Part shown: positions 27,427 to 36,519 of the stretch, piece by piece
Position numbering within the stretch: position 1 is the stretch's first letter
Layout: every line of letters starts with the position of its first letter
Source of the DNA: Delftia tsuruhatensis NBRC 16741
Lineage (GTDB): Bacteria > Pseudomonadota > Gammaproteobacteria > Burkholderiales > Burkholderiaceae_C
Length of the DNA: 64,000 bases
Direction: 5' to 3'
Assembly (NCBI RefSeq): GCF_001571325.1
Contig: NZ_BCTO01000023.1
Location: 124,001 to 188,000 of the forward strand
Program-made: the position numbers and the translations under genes
The notes under the pieces: model-generated
Database searches by the model: none
What the model was told of the DNA's origin: nothing
What the model saw: the letters and a program-made list of their open reading frames with translations, nothing else

Positions 27427-28377
27427 TCAGTTCGCCTCTCCGCGCCCAGGCGCCGTCATCCCCGGAATGTATTCATTGGAGATGAAGCTGCGGCAGCGGT
27501 GCATGAAGGCTTCCACCACATGGCGGGGCTTTTGTTCGCGGGCCCAGGCCAGGCCCAGTTTCATGGGGCGGTGGTTGCCGTTCAGGTGCAGGTTGACGAT
27601 CTTCTTGCCGTCCAGCGCATGGGAGTTGCGCGGGCGCACGTTGACCAGGGAGTAGCCCACGTCGTTGGCGACCAGGGAGCGCACCACGTCGGGGCTGGCG
27701 CTGCGGGCCGCGATCAGGGGCGAGACGCCGGCTTCGCGGAACAGCGACATGAAGTATTCACGGCTCAGGGGCAGGTCCAGCAGGACCATGGGCAGCTGGG
27801 CCAGCGCCTCCAGCGTGGTGGAGCGGTGGTTGGCCAGCGGATTGAGTTCGCTGACGATGACCATGGGCGGCAGCTGGGCCAGGGGCTCGAAGCAGATGTC
27901 CGATTCGGCCACCAGCAGGTCGTAGGTGATGGCGACATCGATCTGCGCGGTGCGCAGCTTGTGGATCAGGCCTTCCTGGTGGTCCTCGATCTGCGTGACC
28001 GTGGCCTTGGGGTGGGCGCGCGCGAATCCCTGGCACAGCTCGGGGGCGACCATGGCCGCCAGCGTGGTGAAGCAGCCCACGCGCACGGGGCCGCGCACCT
28101 GGCTTTGCGCGCTGCTGGCCACGTCGTACAAGGCCATGGCCTGGTCGAGCAGGCTGCGGATTTCCCGCAGGACTTCGGCGCCTGCGGGCGTGACGGACAG
28201 GCCTTGCGCATGGTGGCGCACGAACAGCGGCACCTGCAGCTCGGCCTCCACCTGGGTGATGGCCGATGAGATGGACGAGGGCGAGACGTGGATGCGGTTG
28301 GCGGCCTCGGCAATGCTGCCGAACTCGCCCGCTGCCACGCAGTATTCCAATTGTCTGAAGGTCAGTCGTGTCAGCAC
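27427..28377 (-). CDS. LysR family transcriptional regulator of the HpaB/LIV locus
   Basis: A 316-residue LysR regulator; the helix-turn-helix lies at residues ~5-62 (FRQLEYCVAAGEFGSIAEAANRIHVSPSSISSAI). A GTG at 28377 is taken as the start because the sequence upstream in frame is not LysR-like; the alternative longer frame is rejected. It is encoded downstream of the HpaB-like monooxygenase on the same strand, 133 bases after its stop, and is a good candidate to control the divergent catabolic and transport operons. Confidence 0.85.
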   Translation of the reverse strand: MLTRLTFRQLEYCVAAGEFGSIAEAANRIHVSPSSISSAITQVEAELQVPLFVRHHAQGLSVTPAGAEVLREIRSLLDQAMALYDVASSAQSQVRGPVRVGCFTTLAAMVAPELCQGFARAHPKATVTQIEDHQEGLIHKLRTAQIDVAITYDLLVAESDICFEPLAQLPPMVIVSELNPLANHRSTTLEALAQLPMVLLDLPLSREYFMSLFREAGVSPLIAARSASPDVVRSLVANDVGYSLVNVRPRNSHALDGKKIVNLHLNGNHRPMKLGLAWAREQKPRHVVEAFMHRCRSFISNEYIPGMTAPGRGEAN

Positions 28378-28510
28378 GGTGTGCAAGAGGTGGAGAGGGG
28401 GAGGGCGGCCAGGGTGACCTGCCGCGTAGTTGACCAAGCGGCGGGCCGCGCTGCAAGAGGCCCTTCCCGCAAGGCGCCTGCATTGTGCGGCGGTCGGGCC
28501 CCGGCAGCCT

Positions 28511-30025
28511 TCAGTCGCTGGCGTTGTGATTGCGAAACCATTGCGCCACCGCACCGTCGCCCTGGGCCGGCGCCTGCGTGGCCTTCACGCGGTCCGTCAG
28601 ACCGGCGGACTTGCCCACGAAGTCCAGCGGCGCATCCCAGTTGAAATGCCGGTACACGGCCGCCGTCTGGGCGTAGGGCGGGCATTGCGCAAACAGCTGG
28701 AAGCTGAGCCGGTGGCCGGCGTGGTCCGAGTCGAGCAGGTCGCGCGCATAGGCCAGCAGCCTGCGGCGGTCGTCGGCCTGCGATTGCGGGCCGAGCGTGT
28801 AGAACTTGCGCAGCCAGGGGCCGGTTTCCTCATTCTCGAAGCTGGCGTGGTCCGGCGTCAGGCAGACCTGGCCGCCGCACAGCTCGCGCACGGTGTTCAT
28901 CATGTGGTGCAGCTGGCCGGTGGCCAGCGACCTTCCGGTGAACAGCAGCGACTGGTTGGGCATCATCAGCCCGGCCGGGCTGCGCTCGGCCAGCGCGATG
29001 GCGGCCGTGAGGTGGGCGTTGATGCCTTCGCGGTAGCAGGCCAGGCCGGCCAGCCTGTCCTGCACGGCCTGCAGCTTCTCCACGCCGGTCTGGCGCGCGT
29101 TGTGCAGGGCCGTGCCTATCAGCATGTCGGCCAGCTTCAGGCTGCGCTGCAGGAAGGTGAAGGCCGAGTAGCGGTGCAGCGTCTCGCGCAGGAAATGGGC
29201 GGCCCGGGTGTGGCGGTAGAACAGCACGTTCTCCCAGGGAACCAGCACGTCGTCGAAGACCACGATGGCGTCCACTTCGTCGAAGCGATGGCTCAACGGA
29301 TGGTCCTGGGCCGATGCGCGGGCGGCCAGGCCCGGGCGGCAGATGAAGCGCAGGCCGGGCGTGCCCAGGTCGCAGATGAAGCCTATGGCGTATTCGGACT
29401 GCGCCGCGTCGCCCCAGTGCGCCAGCCCCGGCTTGGTGAAGGCCTGGTTGGCATAGGCGGCAGCGGTCTCGTACTTGGCGCCGCGCACGATGACGCCTGC
29501 ATCGGTCTCCTTGACCACGTGCAGCAGCACGTCGGGGTCCTGGTCCTGCGGCAGGCGCGAGCGGTCGCCCTTGGGGTCGGTGTTGGCCGATACGTGGAAC
29601 AGGTCGCCACGCACCACGCGGCGGATGTGGGTGCGGATGTTGGCGGAAAAGCGCGGGTCCAGCTCGTTGAGCACGTCCTGGCCGTCGAACAGCGACCACA
29701 TCTCGCCCACGCTCTCGTCGCCCACGCGCATGACCACGCCGCCCATGTCCTCCAGCAGCAGGTCGGTGGCGCGGCGCTTGTCCCACCAGTCCTGGCGCGT
29801 CAGCGGCAGCTTGTGGGCGATGGGGTGGCGCTCGCCGTCGCCTTCGTCGCAGGTGAGCGCGTCGCGCAGCGCGGCCTCGTGCTGCAGGTCGTACATGCGC
29901 GCGCGGATGTCCACCAGCGGCTTGAACATGGGGTGGGTGGTCACGTCCTTGACACGCTCGCCGTTCATCCAGACCCGCCGGCCATCGCGGATGGAGTCGC
30001 GGTACTGGCTGCCTGTCCTGATCAT
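28511..30025 (-). CDS. 4-hydroxyphenylacetate 3-monooxygenase (HpaB) family flavin-dependent oxygenase
   Basis: A 504-residue oxygenase component of two-component FADH2-dependent monooxygenases (HpaB/PheA/TcpA/pyrrole-2-carboxylate oxygenase type), which hydroxylate phenols or heteroaromatic rings. The start MIRTGSQYRDSIRDGRRVWMNGE and segments GLRFICRPG, FDEVDAIVVFDDVLVPWENV and RELCGGQVCLTPD are characteristic. No HpaC-type flavin reductase is encoded nearby, so FADH2 must come from another gene. Its start overlaps the receptor stop by one base (TGATG). The substrate is probably imported by the adjacent LIV-type transporter and is not necessarily 4-hydroxyphenylacetate. Confidence 0.88.
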   Translation of the reverse strand: MIRTGSQYRDSIRDGRRVWMNGERVKDVTTHPMFKPLVDIRARMYDLQHEAALRDALTCDEGDGERHPIAHKLPLTRQDWWDKRRATDLLLEDMGGVVMRVGDESVGEMWSLFDGQDVLNELDPRFSANIRTHIRRVVRGDLFHVSANTDPKGDRSRLPQDQDPDVLLHVVKETDAGVIVRGAKYETAAAYANQAFTKPGLAHWGDAAQSEYAIGFICDLGTPGLRFICRPGLAARASAQDHPLSHRFDEVDAIVVFDDVLVPWENVLFYRHTRAAHFLRETLHRYSAFTFLQRSLKLADMLIGTALHNARQTGVEKLQAVQDRLAGLACYREGINAHLTAAIALAERSPAGLMMPNQSLLFTGRSLATGQLHHMMNTVRELCGGQVCLTPDHASFENEETGPWLRKFYTLGPQSQADDRRRLLAYARDLLDSDHAGHRLSFQLFAQCPPYAQTAAVYRHFNWDAPLDFVGKSAGLTDRVKATQAPAQGDGAVAQWFRNHNASD

Positions 30026-31173
30026 CAGCGGCTGGCCCACTTGCCGTCTTTGACCTCGTGCAGCTGCAGCTCCACGGGCACCTGCGTCTGGCCGTTGGCA
30101 TCGAAAGTCACGGTACCGGTCACGCCGTCGTAGCGTATGGCGCGGATGGCCTTGGCCACGGCCTGCCGGTCCTTGGTGCCTGCCGTCTTGAGCGATTGCA
30201 AAAGGATGCCGGTGGCGTCGTAGGCGTACTTGGTGTACGGGCTCTCGGAGTCGGCATAGCCCTTGGCGGCATAGGCGCGGCTCATGGCGTCCAGCCGGGG
30301 GTTGGTCTGCGATTTGGGCGTGCCGACGATGGTGCCGTCCGCGGCCGGGCCGGCGATCTGGATGAGCTGCGGGTCGAAGATGCCGCTGATGCCCAGCATG
30401 GGCTGCTTCATGCCCAGCTCGGCCATCTGCTTGCGCACGATGCCGGCCTCGGTGATCACGCCGCCGAAGTAGACCGCGTCGGGGTTCAGGCTCTTGATCT
30501 TGGTGAGGATGGAGCGGAAATCCGTGGTGCCCACGGGGTAGCTTTCCTCGGCCACCACGCTGCCTTTTTCTGCCTTGTAGAAGCTGCCGAACGAGGCCAG
30601 GTTGGCGCGCCCGTAGTCGCTGGTGTCGGCAATGATGGCGATCTTTCTTGCGCCCAGGCCCGTGGCGGCCCAGGCGGCCAGGGGCTTGTTCTCGTTGACC
30701 AGGGTGGGCGTCACGCGCGTGGTGTTGGCGAAGTTCTGGTCGGTGATCTTGGGGCCGATGGCGCCCCAGACGATGAAGGGCATCTGCACGCGGTTGAACA
30801 CCGGCAGCGTGGCCAGGGCCACGGGGCTGTTCCAGTGGCCGATGGCGCCCACCACGTCGCGGTCGTTGACCAGCTTGAGCGCGGCGGACACGCCGGTCTG
30901 CGGGTCGGAGGCATCGTCCAGCACCACGCCCTCCACCTTGAACGGCACGCCGGCCGTGGCATTCCACTGGTCTATGGCCAGCAGGAAGCCGTTCTTCGCG
31001 CCCAGGCCCTGCTGTGCGTTGCCGCCGCTGACGGGGCCGATGAAGCCCAGCTTCACGGTGGACTGGGACCAGGCCGCGCCGCAGGCCAGCGTGGTGGCGG
31101 CCAGCGCCAGGGCGGATGCGGCAAGGCGCCGGCGCGATGGCAGGAGGGCGGTGGTTGTCGTGAAGGCTTGCAT
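30025..31173 (-). CDS. LivJ-like periplasmic substrate-binding protein of a LIV-type ABC transporter
   Basis: A 382-residue type I periplasmic binding protein. A signal peptide with RRR and a hydrophobic core ends around AWS-QS (residue ~36). The mature protein begins TVKLGFIGPVSGGNAQQGLGAKNGF, standard for branched-chain amino acid and aromatic acid receptors. It is divergent from the matching permease and ATPase genes by 287 bases and is the first gene of an operon with the HpaB-like oxygenase and LysR, so the ligand is likely the oxygenase substrate. Confidence 0.92.
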   Translation of the reverse strand: MQAFTTTTALLPSRRRLAASALALAATTLACGAAWSQSTVKLGFIGPVSGGNAQQGLGAKNGFLLAIDQWNATAGVPFKVEGVVLDDASDPQTGVSAALKLVNDRDVVGAIGHWNSPVALATLPVFNRVQMPFIVWGAIGPKITDQNFANTTRVTPTLVNENKPLAAWAATGLGARKIAIIADTSDYGRANLASFGSFYKAEKGSVVAEESYPVGTTDFRSILTKIKSLNPDAVYFGGVITEAGIVRKQMAELGMKQPMLGISGIFDPQLIQIAGPAADGTIVGTPKSQTNPRLDAMSRAYAAKGYADSESPYTKYAYDATGILLQSLKTAGTKDRQAVAKAIRAIRYDGVTGTVTFDANGQTQVPVELQLHEVKDGKWASR

Positions 31174-31460
31174 GGTCGGTCGGTCCTTTTCAGGTGAAGA
31201 CGAGGGGCAGCCATGGCGGCCCGGGGAGGCCGGGGCGGCGGGGCGCCACGGTGCGTGGCGGGCTGGCCGGCGCTGTCTGGCAACGCCGCCGGATCAATGT
31301 ATCGCCGCACCTGCCCGGGACTGGATCGCGTTTTCCGAAGCAGCGCCTCGGCAAAAGCGACGCAGGTTTTGTGCGGTTTCTTGCTTCAATGGTTGCGTGA
31401 CATGGAGACAAGCGAAGCCCCGCCAACCCGGCCGAACCCGACACAAGAGGAACCCTATCG
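31174..31460. other. divergent promoter region between receptor and LIV permease operons
   Basis: These 287 bases must hold promoters for both catabolic arms. A short inverted repeat CAAAA-N10-TTTTG (31352-31371) is the only symmetrical element noticed and is weak. No clear LysR box or gene is seen. Confidence 0.4.
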
Positions 31461-32378
31461 ATGCATGACGCGCTGTTCCAGCAACTCATCAACTGGCTGA
31501 CCCTGGGCTGCATCTACAGCCTGCTTGCCCTGGGTTTCAGCCTGTTGTTTGGCGTGCTGCAGGTGATTCACTTTTCCCATGGCGACGTGGCCATGGTCGC
31601 CCCCTTCATCGCCCTGGCGGCCGTGCAGGCCCTGGCCACCGCGCTGGGCGGCTCGGCCCCCTGGCTGGTGCTGGGCCTGGCCTGCCTGGTGGCCATTGCG
31701 GCGGTGGGAGGGCTGGGCGTTGCCCTGGACCGGCTGGTGATCAGCCGCTTTCGCAATGCGCCGGCCATGATGCCGCTGGTGGCCACGGTGGCGCTGGGCA
31801 TCGTGATCCGCGAGCTGATCCGCCACCTGTACCCGCAGGGCAGCAATCCGCACGCGTTCCCGGCGATTGCGCAAGGGGCCGTTCCCACCCCGTTCGGGCC
31901 GCTGCCCCTGATCAGCGTGGTCTCGGTGCTGGTGGCCATGGCGCTGGTGGGCGTACTGCTGTACGTGCTGCACCACACGCCCATGGGCATGCGCATACGC
32001 GCCGTGTCGCAGGACCGCGAAACCGCGCGGCTGTTCTCGATTGCGCCGGGGCCGGTGTTCCGCAACACCTTCTTCATTGCCTCGGCCACCGGCGCGGTGG
32101 GCGGCATCTTCCTGGCCAGCTATGCGGGCGTGGTGCGCTTTGACTTCGGCGTGCAGGCGGGGCTGATCGGCTTTTCCGCCGCGGTGGTCGGCGGCCTGGG
32201 GCGGCTCGGGGGCGCCATTGTCGGCAGCCTGCTGATTGCGGCCATCGAGACCATCGTGCAGGGCTATGTGCCCAACGGCACCTCGTACCGCCTGGTGTTC
32301 GTGTTCGCCCTGGTGATCCTGGTGCTGATCTTTCGCCCCGCCGGCCTGTTCGGCGTTCAGAAAATGGAGAAGGTGTGA
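31461..32378 (+). CDS. LivH-like branched-chain/aromatic acid ABC transporter permease
   Basis: A 305-residue multi-span inner-membrane permease of the LivH type. It starts with LFQQLINWLTLGCIYSLLALGFSLLFGVLQVIHFSHGD, contains about eight hydrophobic segments and a cytoplasmic AVSQDRETARLF EAA-like loop for the ATPases. It is the first of four overlapping transport genes; its stop overlaps the next start by one base (TGATG). Confidence 0.95.
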   Translation: MHDALFQQLINWLTLGCIYSLLALGFSLLFGVLQVIHFSHGDVAMVAPFIALAAVQALATALGGSAPWLVLGLACLVAIAAVGGLGVALDRLVISRFRNAPAMMPLVATVALGIVIRELIRHLYPQGSNPHAFPAIAQGAVPTPFGPLPLISVVSVLVAMALVGVLLYVLHHTPMGMRIRAVSQDRETARLFSIAPGPVFRNTFFIASATGAVGGIFLASYAGVVRFDFGVQAGLIGFSAAVVGGLGRLGGAIVGSLLIAAIETIVQGYVPNGTSYRLVFVFALVILVLIFRPAGLFGVQKMEKV

Positions 32379-33559
32379 TGCAGACAACGACGATACAGGC
32401 GCCGCCGCAGGCGGCGCCACGGAGTGCGGGCTCGGCCGCCATCGTGCTGGGCGTGGCCCTGGCGGGCGCCGTGCTGCTGCGCCAGTTCCTGCTGGCCGAA
32501 AGCTGGATCACGGTGCTGGCGCTGCTGGCCTGCTTTGCCGTGGCCCTGGTCGCGGTGCAGAAACGCCCGCTGGTGGAGGACCGCATCGTGGCCGCCTTCG
32601 GCCAGTGCAGGCCGCTGGCCGTGGGCACGGGCGTGGTGCTGGCCCTGGTGTTTCCGTGGGTGCTGGGCGGTGACAGCTATGCCATGCACCTGATGATCAT
32701 TGCCTGCCTGTACGCGGTGCTGGCGCTGGCGCTGAACTTCCAGCTGGGCAGCGCCAACATACCGAACTTCGCCACCGGCGCGTCCTACGGCATCGGCGCC
32801 TATGCGTCGGCCCTGCTGGCCATCCACTTCGGCGTGAGCTTCTGGATCTGCCTGCTGGTGGCCGCCGCCGTGGCCACGGTCTTCGGCTTTTTGCTGGGCC
32901 TGCCGTCCATGCGCACCCGCGACAGCTACCAGGCGCTGGTGACGATCGCTTTCGGCATCGTCGTGCACCAGCTGCTGATGAACCTGGAGTGGACGGGCGG
33001 CGCCAACGGCCTGGTGGGCATTCCTTCGCCCACATTGTTCGGCCATTCGTTCAACGACCCCATCACGCTGTGGGGCCACAGCCTGCCGGGCCAGGCCAAC
33101 TTCTACTACGTGGCCGTCGCACTGCTGGGGCTGGCCATCGTCTCGGCGCAGCGCCTGCACAGCTCGCGCGTGGGACTGGCCTGGAATGCCCTGCGCGACG
33201 ACGAGATCGCCGCGCGCGCCTGCGGCATCAACGTCACCTGGTTCAAGGTCAAGGCCTTTGCGGTGGACGCCTTCCTGGCGGGCTTCGCGGGCACGGTGTA
33301 TGCGTTCTATGTGAGCTTCATCTCGCCGGACAACTTCACCTTCCTGGTGTCCGTGACCATCATGACGCTGGTGATCGCAGGCGGCATGGACAACACGCTG
33401 GGCGTGATCGTCGGCGCCTTCCTGCTGACCATGCTGCCGGAGAAGCTGCGGGCGTTTTCCGACTACCGCATCCTGTTCTACGGCCTGGTGGTGATCGCCT
33501 TCCTCATCATCCGCCCGCGCGGCATCTTCCCCCAACGGGTGCGCAACCATGAGCATTGA
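32378..33559 (+). CDS. LivM-like branched-chain/aromatic acid ABC transporter permease
   Basis: A 393-residue LivM-type permease with around ten membrane segments. The typical stretches are ALALNFQLGSANIPNFATGASYGIGAYASALL and the loop WNALRDDEIAARACGINVTWFKVKAFAVDAF. ATG 32378 is used since it overlaps the livH stop; GTG one codon earlier is possible. It overlaps the LivG-like gene by 11 bases. Confidence 0.95.
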   Translation: MQTTTIQAPPQAAPRSAGSAAIVLGVALAGAVLLRQFLLAESWITVLALLACFAVALVAVQKRPLVEDRIVAAFGQCRPLAVGTGVVLALVFPWVLGGDSYAMHLMIIACLYAVLALALNFQLGSANIPNFATGASYGIGAYASALLAIHFGVSFWICLLVAAAVATVFGFLLGLPSMRTRDSYQALVTIAFGIVVHQLLMNLEWTGGANGLVGIPSPTLFGHSFNDPITLWGHSLPGQANFYYVAVALLGLAIVSAQRLHSSRVGLAWNALRDDEIAARACGINVTWFKVKAFAVDAFLAGFAGTVYAFYVSFISPDNFTFLVSVTIMTLVIAGGMDNTLGVIVGAFLLTMLPEKLRAFSDYRILFYGLVVIAFLIIRPRGIFPQRVRNHEH

Positions 33560-34376
33560 TTCCCATCCCAACCACCATGCCGCGCCCGCAGGCCCGCTGG
33601 TCCTGGAGGGGCGTGGCCTGACCATGCGCTTCGGCGGCCTGACGGCGGTGCAGGGCGTGGACATCCACCTGGCGGCGGGCGAGGTGCTGGGCATCATCGG
33701 GCCCAACGGCGCGGGCAAGTCCACCTTGCTGAACCTGCTGACCGGCATCTACCAGCCCACCGAGGGCGAGGTGCTGCTGCAAGGCCGCTCGCTCAAGGGC
33801 ATGGCCGCGCACGACATCGCGGGCGCCGGCATTGCGCGCACCTTCCAGACCAGCCGGCTGTTCGGCTCGCTGAGCGTGCTGGACAACGTGATCATCGGCA
33901 TGCACGCGCGCACCCGCTGCGGCGTGCTCACCGCGCTGCTGCGCCCGGCCGTCTCGCGCGCCGAGATGAAGCGCGGCGCCGAGCGCGCCTGCGCGCTGCT
34001 GCAAAGCGTGTCCAGCGACCTGCACCAGCGCCGCAACGTGCTGGCCAGCAGCCTGCCGCAGGCCGACCGCCGCCGCCTGGAGATTGCGCGCGCCCTGGCC
34101 GCCGAGCCGCGCATCGTGCTGCTGGACGAGCCCTCCAGCGGCATAGACGACCGCGACACCGATGCGCTGATCGCCGACATCCAGCGCCTGCGCGAAGGCA
34201 ATCCGGCGCTGGGCTTCATCATCATCGAGCACGACATGCGGCTCATCGCCACCTTGCCGCACCGCGTGATGGTGCTGGACTACGGACGCAAGATCGGCGA
34301 CGACAGCTTCGAGGCGGTGCGCCGGCTGCCGCGCGTGCAGGAAGCCTATCTGGGCAGAAAGGCCAGCCATGCTTGA
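33549..34376 (+). CDS. LivG-like ABC transporter ATP-binding protein with altered signature motif
   Basis: A 275-residue ATPase subunit. Walker A GPNGAGKSTLL lies at residues ~54-64, Walker B is IVLLDEPSSGID, and the H-loop is IIIEHDMRLI. The expected ABC signature (LSYGQ/LAYGQ before QRRLEIA) is replaced by LASSLPQADRRRLEIA, lacking the usual Gly. In a two-ATPase transporter one site can be degenerate, so it may still work with LivF. It overlaps its neighbours by 11 and 8 bases. Confidence 0.93.
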   Translation: MSIDSHPNHHAAPAGPLVLEGRGLTMRFGGLTAVQGVDIHLAAGEVLGIIGPNGAGKSTLLNLLTGIYQPTEGEVLLQGRSLKGMAAHDIAGAGIARTFQTSRLFGSLSVLDNVIIGMHARTRCGVLTALLRPAVSRAEMKRGAERACALLQSVSSDLHQRRNVLASSLPQADRRRLEIARALAAEPRIVLLDEPSSGIDDRDTDALIADIQRLREGNPALGFIIIEHDMRLIATLPHRVMVLDYGRKIGDDSFEAVRRLPRVQEAYLGRKASHA

Positions 34377-35067
34377 ACTGGACTCCATCAGCACGCGCTA
34401 TGGCGTGGTGAACATGCTCAACCAGGTCTCGCTGCAGGTGCCCGAGCACAGCATCGTCTGCCTGCTGGGCCCCAACGGCGCGGGCAAGACCACCACCTTC
34501 AAGGCGATCGCGGGCCTGCTGCCCGTGCACCACGGCGCCATCCGCGTCATGGGCCAGCCGCTGGCGCGCATGCGCACCGAAGACCTGGCCGGCCTGGGCG
34601 TGGGCTTCGTGCCCGAAGGGCGGCGCCTGTTTGCCGAGCTGACCGTGCAGGAGAACCTGAAGATCGGCCACGACGCGCTGCGCCCGCAGCAGGGCTTTGC
34701 CCAGGCGCTGGAGCGCGTGGTGGCCCTGTTCCCCCGGGTGGGCGAGCGCCTGTCGCAGGCAGCGGGAACCCTGTCCGGCGGCGAGCAGGCCATGGTGGCG
34801 CTGGGCCGCGTGCTCATGGGCGAGCCGCGCCTGGTGGTGATGGACGAGCCCACGCTGGGCCTGTCGCCCAAGCTCATCGAGGAGTACTTCGAGACGGTGC
34901 AGCGCATCCACAGCCAAGGCATCACCGTGCTGCTCATCGAGCAGAACGCCGAGGCGGCGCTGTCCATCGCCCACACCGGCTATCTGCTGCTCAAGGGCCA
35001 GCTGGTGGCCTCGGGCACGGCCAGCGAGCTGCTGGCCAACGACGTGGTGAAGCACCTGTACCTGTAG
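34369..35067 (+). CDS. LivF-like ABC transporter ATP-binding protein
   Basis: A 232-residue ATPase subunit with Walker A GPNGAGKTTTF, a normal signature LSGGEQAMVALGR and Walker B LVVMDEPTLGLSP. It completes the LIV-type transporter (two permeases, two ATPases, and the divergent receptor). It is followed by 115 bases before the flavoprotein monooxygenase. Confidence 0.95.
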   Translation: MLELDSISTRYGVVNMLNQVSLQVPEHSIVCLLGPNGAGKTTTFKAIAGLLPVHHGAIRVMGQPLARMRTEDLAGLGVGFVPEGRRLFAELTVQENLKIGHDALRPQQGFAQALERVVALFPRVGERLSQAAGTLSGGEQAMVALGRVLMGEPRLVVMDEPTLGLSPKLIEEYFETVQRIHSQGITVLLIEQNAEAALSIAHTGYLLLKGQLVASGTASELLANDVVKHLYL

Positions 35068-35182
35068 CGCCGCACGGGCGGCCTTCACCTCCTTCCCTTT
35101 TTTGTTGCGGACCACACCAAGGCAGTCGGCACCGCGCCGATGCGGGACGGCCTGCGCCTTTTTTTCCTGAGAGACCCACACC

Positions 35183-36466
35183 ATGACAGCTGACATCCAA
35201 ACCATCAACACGCTCGTGGTCGGTGCCGGGCAGGCCGGCATCGCGGCCAGCGAACACCTGAGCCAGCTTGGCGTAGAGCACCTGGTGCTGGAGCGCCAGC
35301 GCATCGCCCAGGCCTGGCGCACGGGGCGCTGGGACTCGCTGGTGGCCAACGGGCCGGCCTGGCATGACCGCTTTCCGGGCCTGGAGTTCAAGGGCGACCG
35401 CGACGGCTTTCCCGGCAAGGACGAGGTGGCCGACTACTTCGAGGACTATGTCCGCCAGATCAAGGCGCCCGTGCGCACCGGCGTGGAGGTCAGGCGGGTC
35501 ACGCGCAACCAGGGCCGGCCGGGCTTCACGGTGGAAACGTCCGAGGGCGTGATCGAGGCCCGCAACGTGATCGCGGCCACGGGGCCGTTCCAGGTGCCGG
35601 TGATCCCGCCGATAGCGCCGGCTGCGCCCGCTGCACCCGCCGATGGCCGCCTGCTGCAGATCCATTCCGCGCACTACCACCGCCCCGCGCAGCTGCCTGA
35701 AGGCGCCGTGCTGGTGGTGGGCGCAGGCTCCTCGGGCGTGCAGATCGCTGACGAACTGCAGCGCGCGGGCCGCAAGGTGTTCCTGTCGGTGGGCGCCCAT
35801 GACCGGCCGCCGCGCGCCTACCGCGGCCGTGATTTCTGCTGGTGGCTGGGCGTGCTGGGCGAATGGGATGCGGCCATTGCCAAGCCCGGCCGCGAGCATG
35901 TCACCATTGCCGTCAGCGGCGCGCGCGGGGGCCACACCGTGGACTTTCGCGCGCTGGGACACCAGGGCATCACCCTGGTGGGGCTGACCGAGTCCTTCGC
36001 CGATGGCAGGGTGCGCTTCAGGGACGACCTGGCCGAGAACATCGCCAACGGCGACGCCAACTACCTGGCCATGCTGGATGCGGCCGACGACTACATCCGC
36101 CGCAACGGCCTGGACCTGCCCGAGGAGCCCGAGGCGCGCAGGCGCCTGCCCGATCCGGAGTGCATGACCCATCCGCTGCGCGAACTCGACCTGGCCGCCG
36201 CAGGCATCACCTCCATCATCTGGGCCACGGGCTACAGGGTGGACTTCAGCTGGCTGCAGGTGGACAGCTTCGAGCCCGGCGGCAAGCCACGCCACCACCG
36301 CGGCGTGGGCCATGAGCCGGGCATCTACTTCCTGGGCCTGCCCTGGCTGTCGCGCCGTGGCTCGTCCTTCATCTGGGGCGTGTGGCATGACGCCAAGTTC
36401 GTGGCCGACCACATCGCCAAGCAGCGCCGCTACAGCGACTACGACGCCGCCGCCCGCAGCAGGTAG
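35183..36466 (+). CDS. FAD/NAD(P)-dependent flavoprotein monooxygenase (COG2072-like)
   Basis: A 427-residue class B flavoprotein monooxygenase-like protein. An FAD-binding GAGQAG is at residues ~14-19 and an NADPH-binding GAGSSG at ~180-185. The segment YRGRDFCWWLGVLGEWD and the late TSIIWATGYRVDFSWL (ATG motif) are typical of the group often annotated as putative flavoproteins near amino acid or amine catabolism genes. It may carry out N-hydroxylation or Baeyer-Villiger oxidation. It lies downstream of the LIV transporter and upstream of Rid and DUF1028 genes, so all probably belong to one pathway. Confidence 0.88.
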   Translation: MTADIQTINTLVVGAGQAGIAASEHLSQLGVEHLVLERQRIAQAWRTGRWDSLVANGPAWHDRFPGLEFKGDRDGFPGKDEVADYFEDYVRQIKAPVRTGVEVRRVTRNQGRPGFTVETSEGVIEARNVIAATGPFQVPVIPPIAPAAPAAPADGRLLQIHSAHYHRPAQLPEGAVLVVGAGSSGVQIADELQRAGRKVFLSVGAHDRPPRAYRGRDFCWWLGVLGEWDAAIAKPGREHVTIAVSGARGGHTVDFRALGHQGITLVGLTESFADGRVRFRDDLAENIANGDANYLAMLDAADDYIRRNGLDLPEEPEARRRLPDPECMTHPLRELDLAAAGITSIIWATGYRVDFSWLQVDSFEPGGKPRHHRGVGHEPGIYFLGLPWLSRRGSSFIWGVWHDAKFVADHIAKQRRYSDYDAAARSR

Positions 36467-36519
36467 CAGGTAGCGCGCTCTGAGACACCTTCCCATCCAC
36501 CCCCTGCAGGAGCCAGACC

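Noticed and set aside
31352-31371. CAAAA-N10-TTTTG as the LysR site for the catabolic locus
   Set aside because: The arms are only five bases, and no T-N11-A core fits well; kept only as a note in the intergenic entry.
35081-35170. Two T runs after the LivF-like gene considered as a terminator
   Set aside because: No stable stem precedes either T run, and the flavoprotein gene downstream appears to belong to the same locus.
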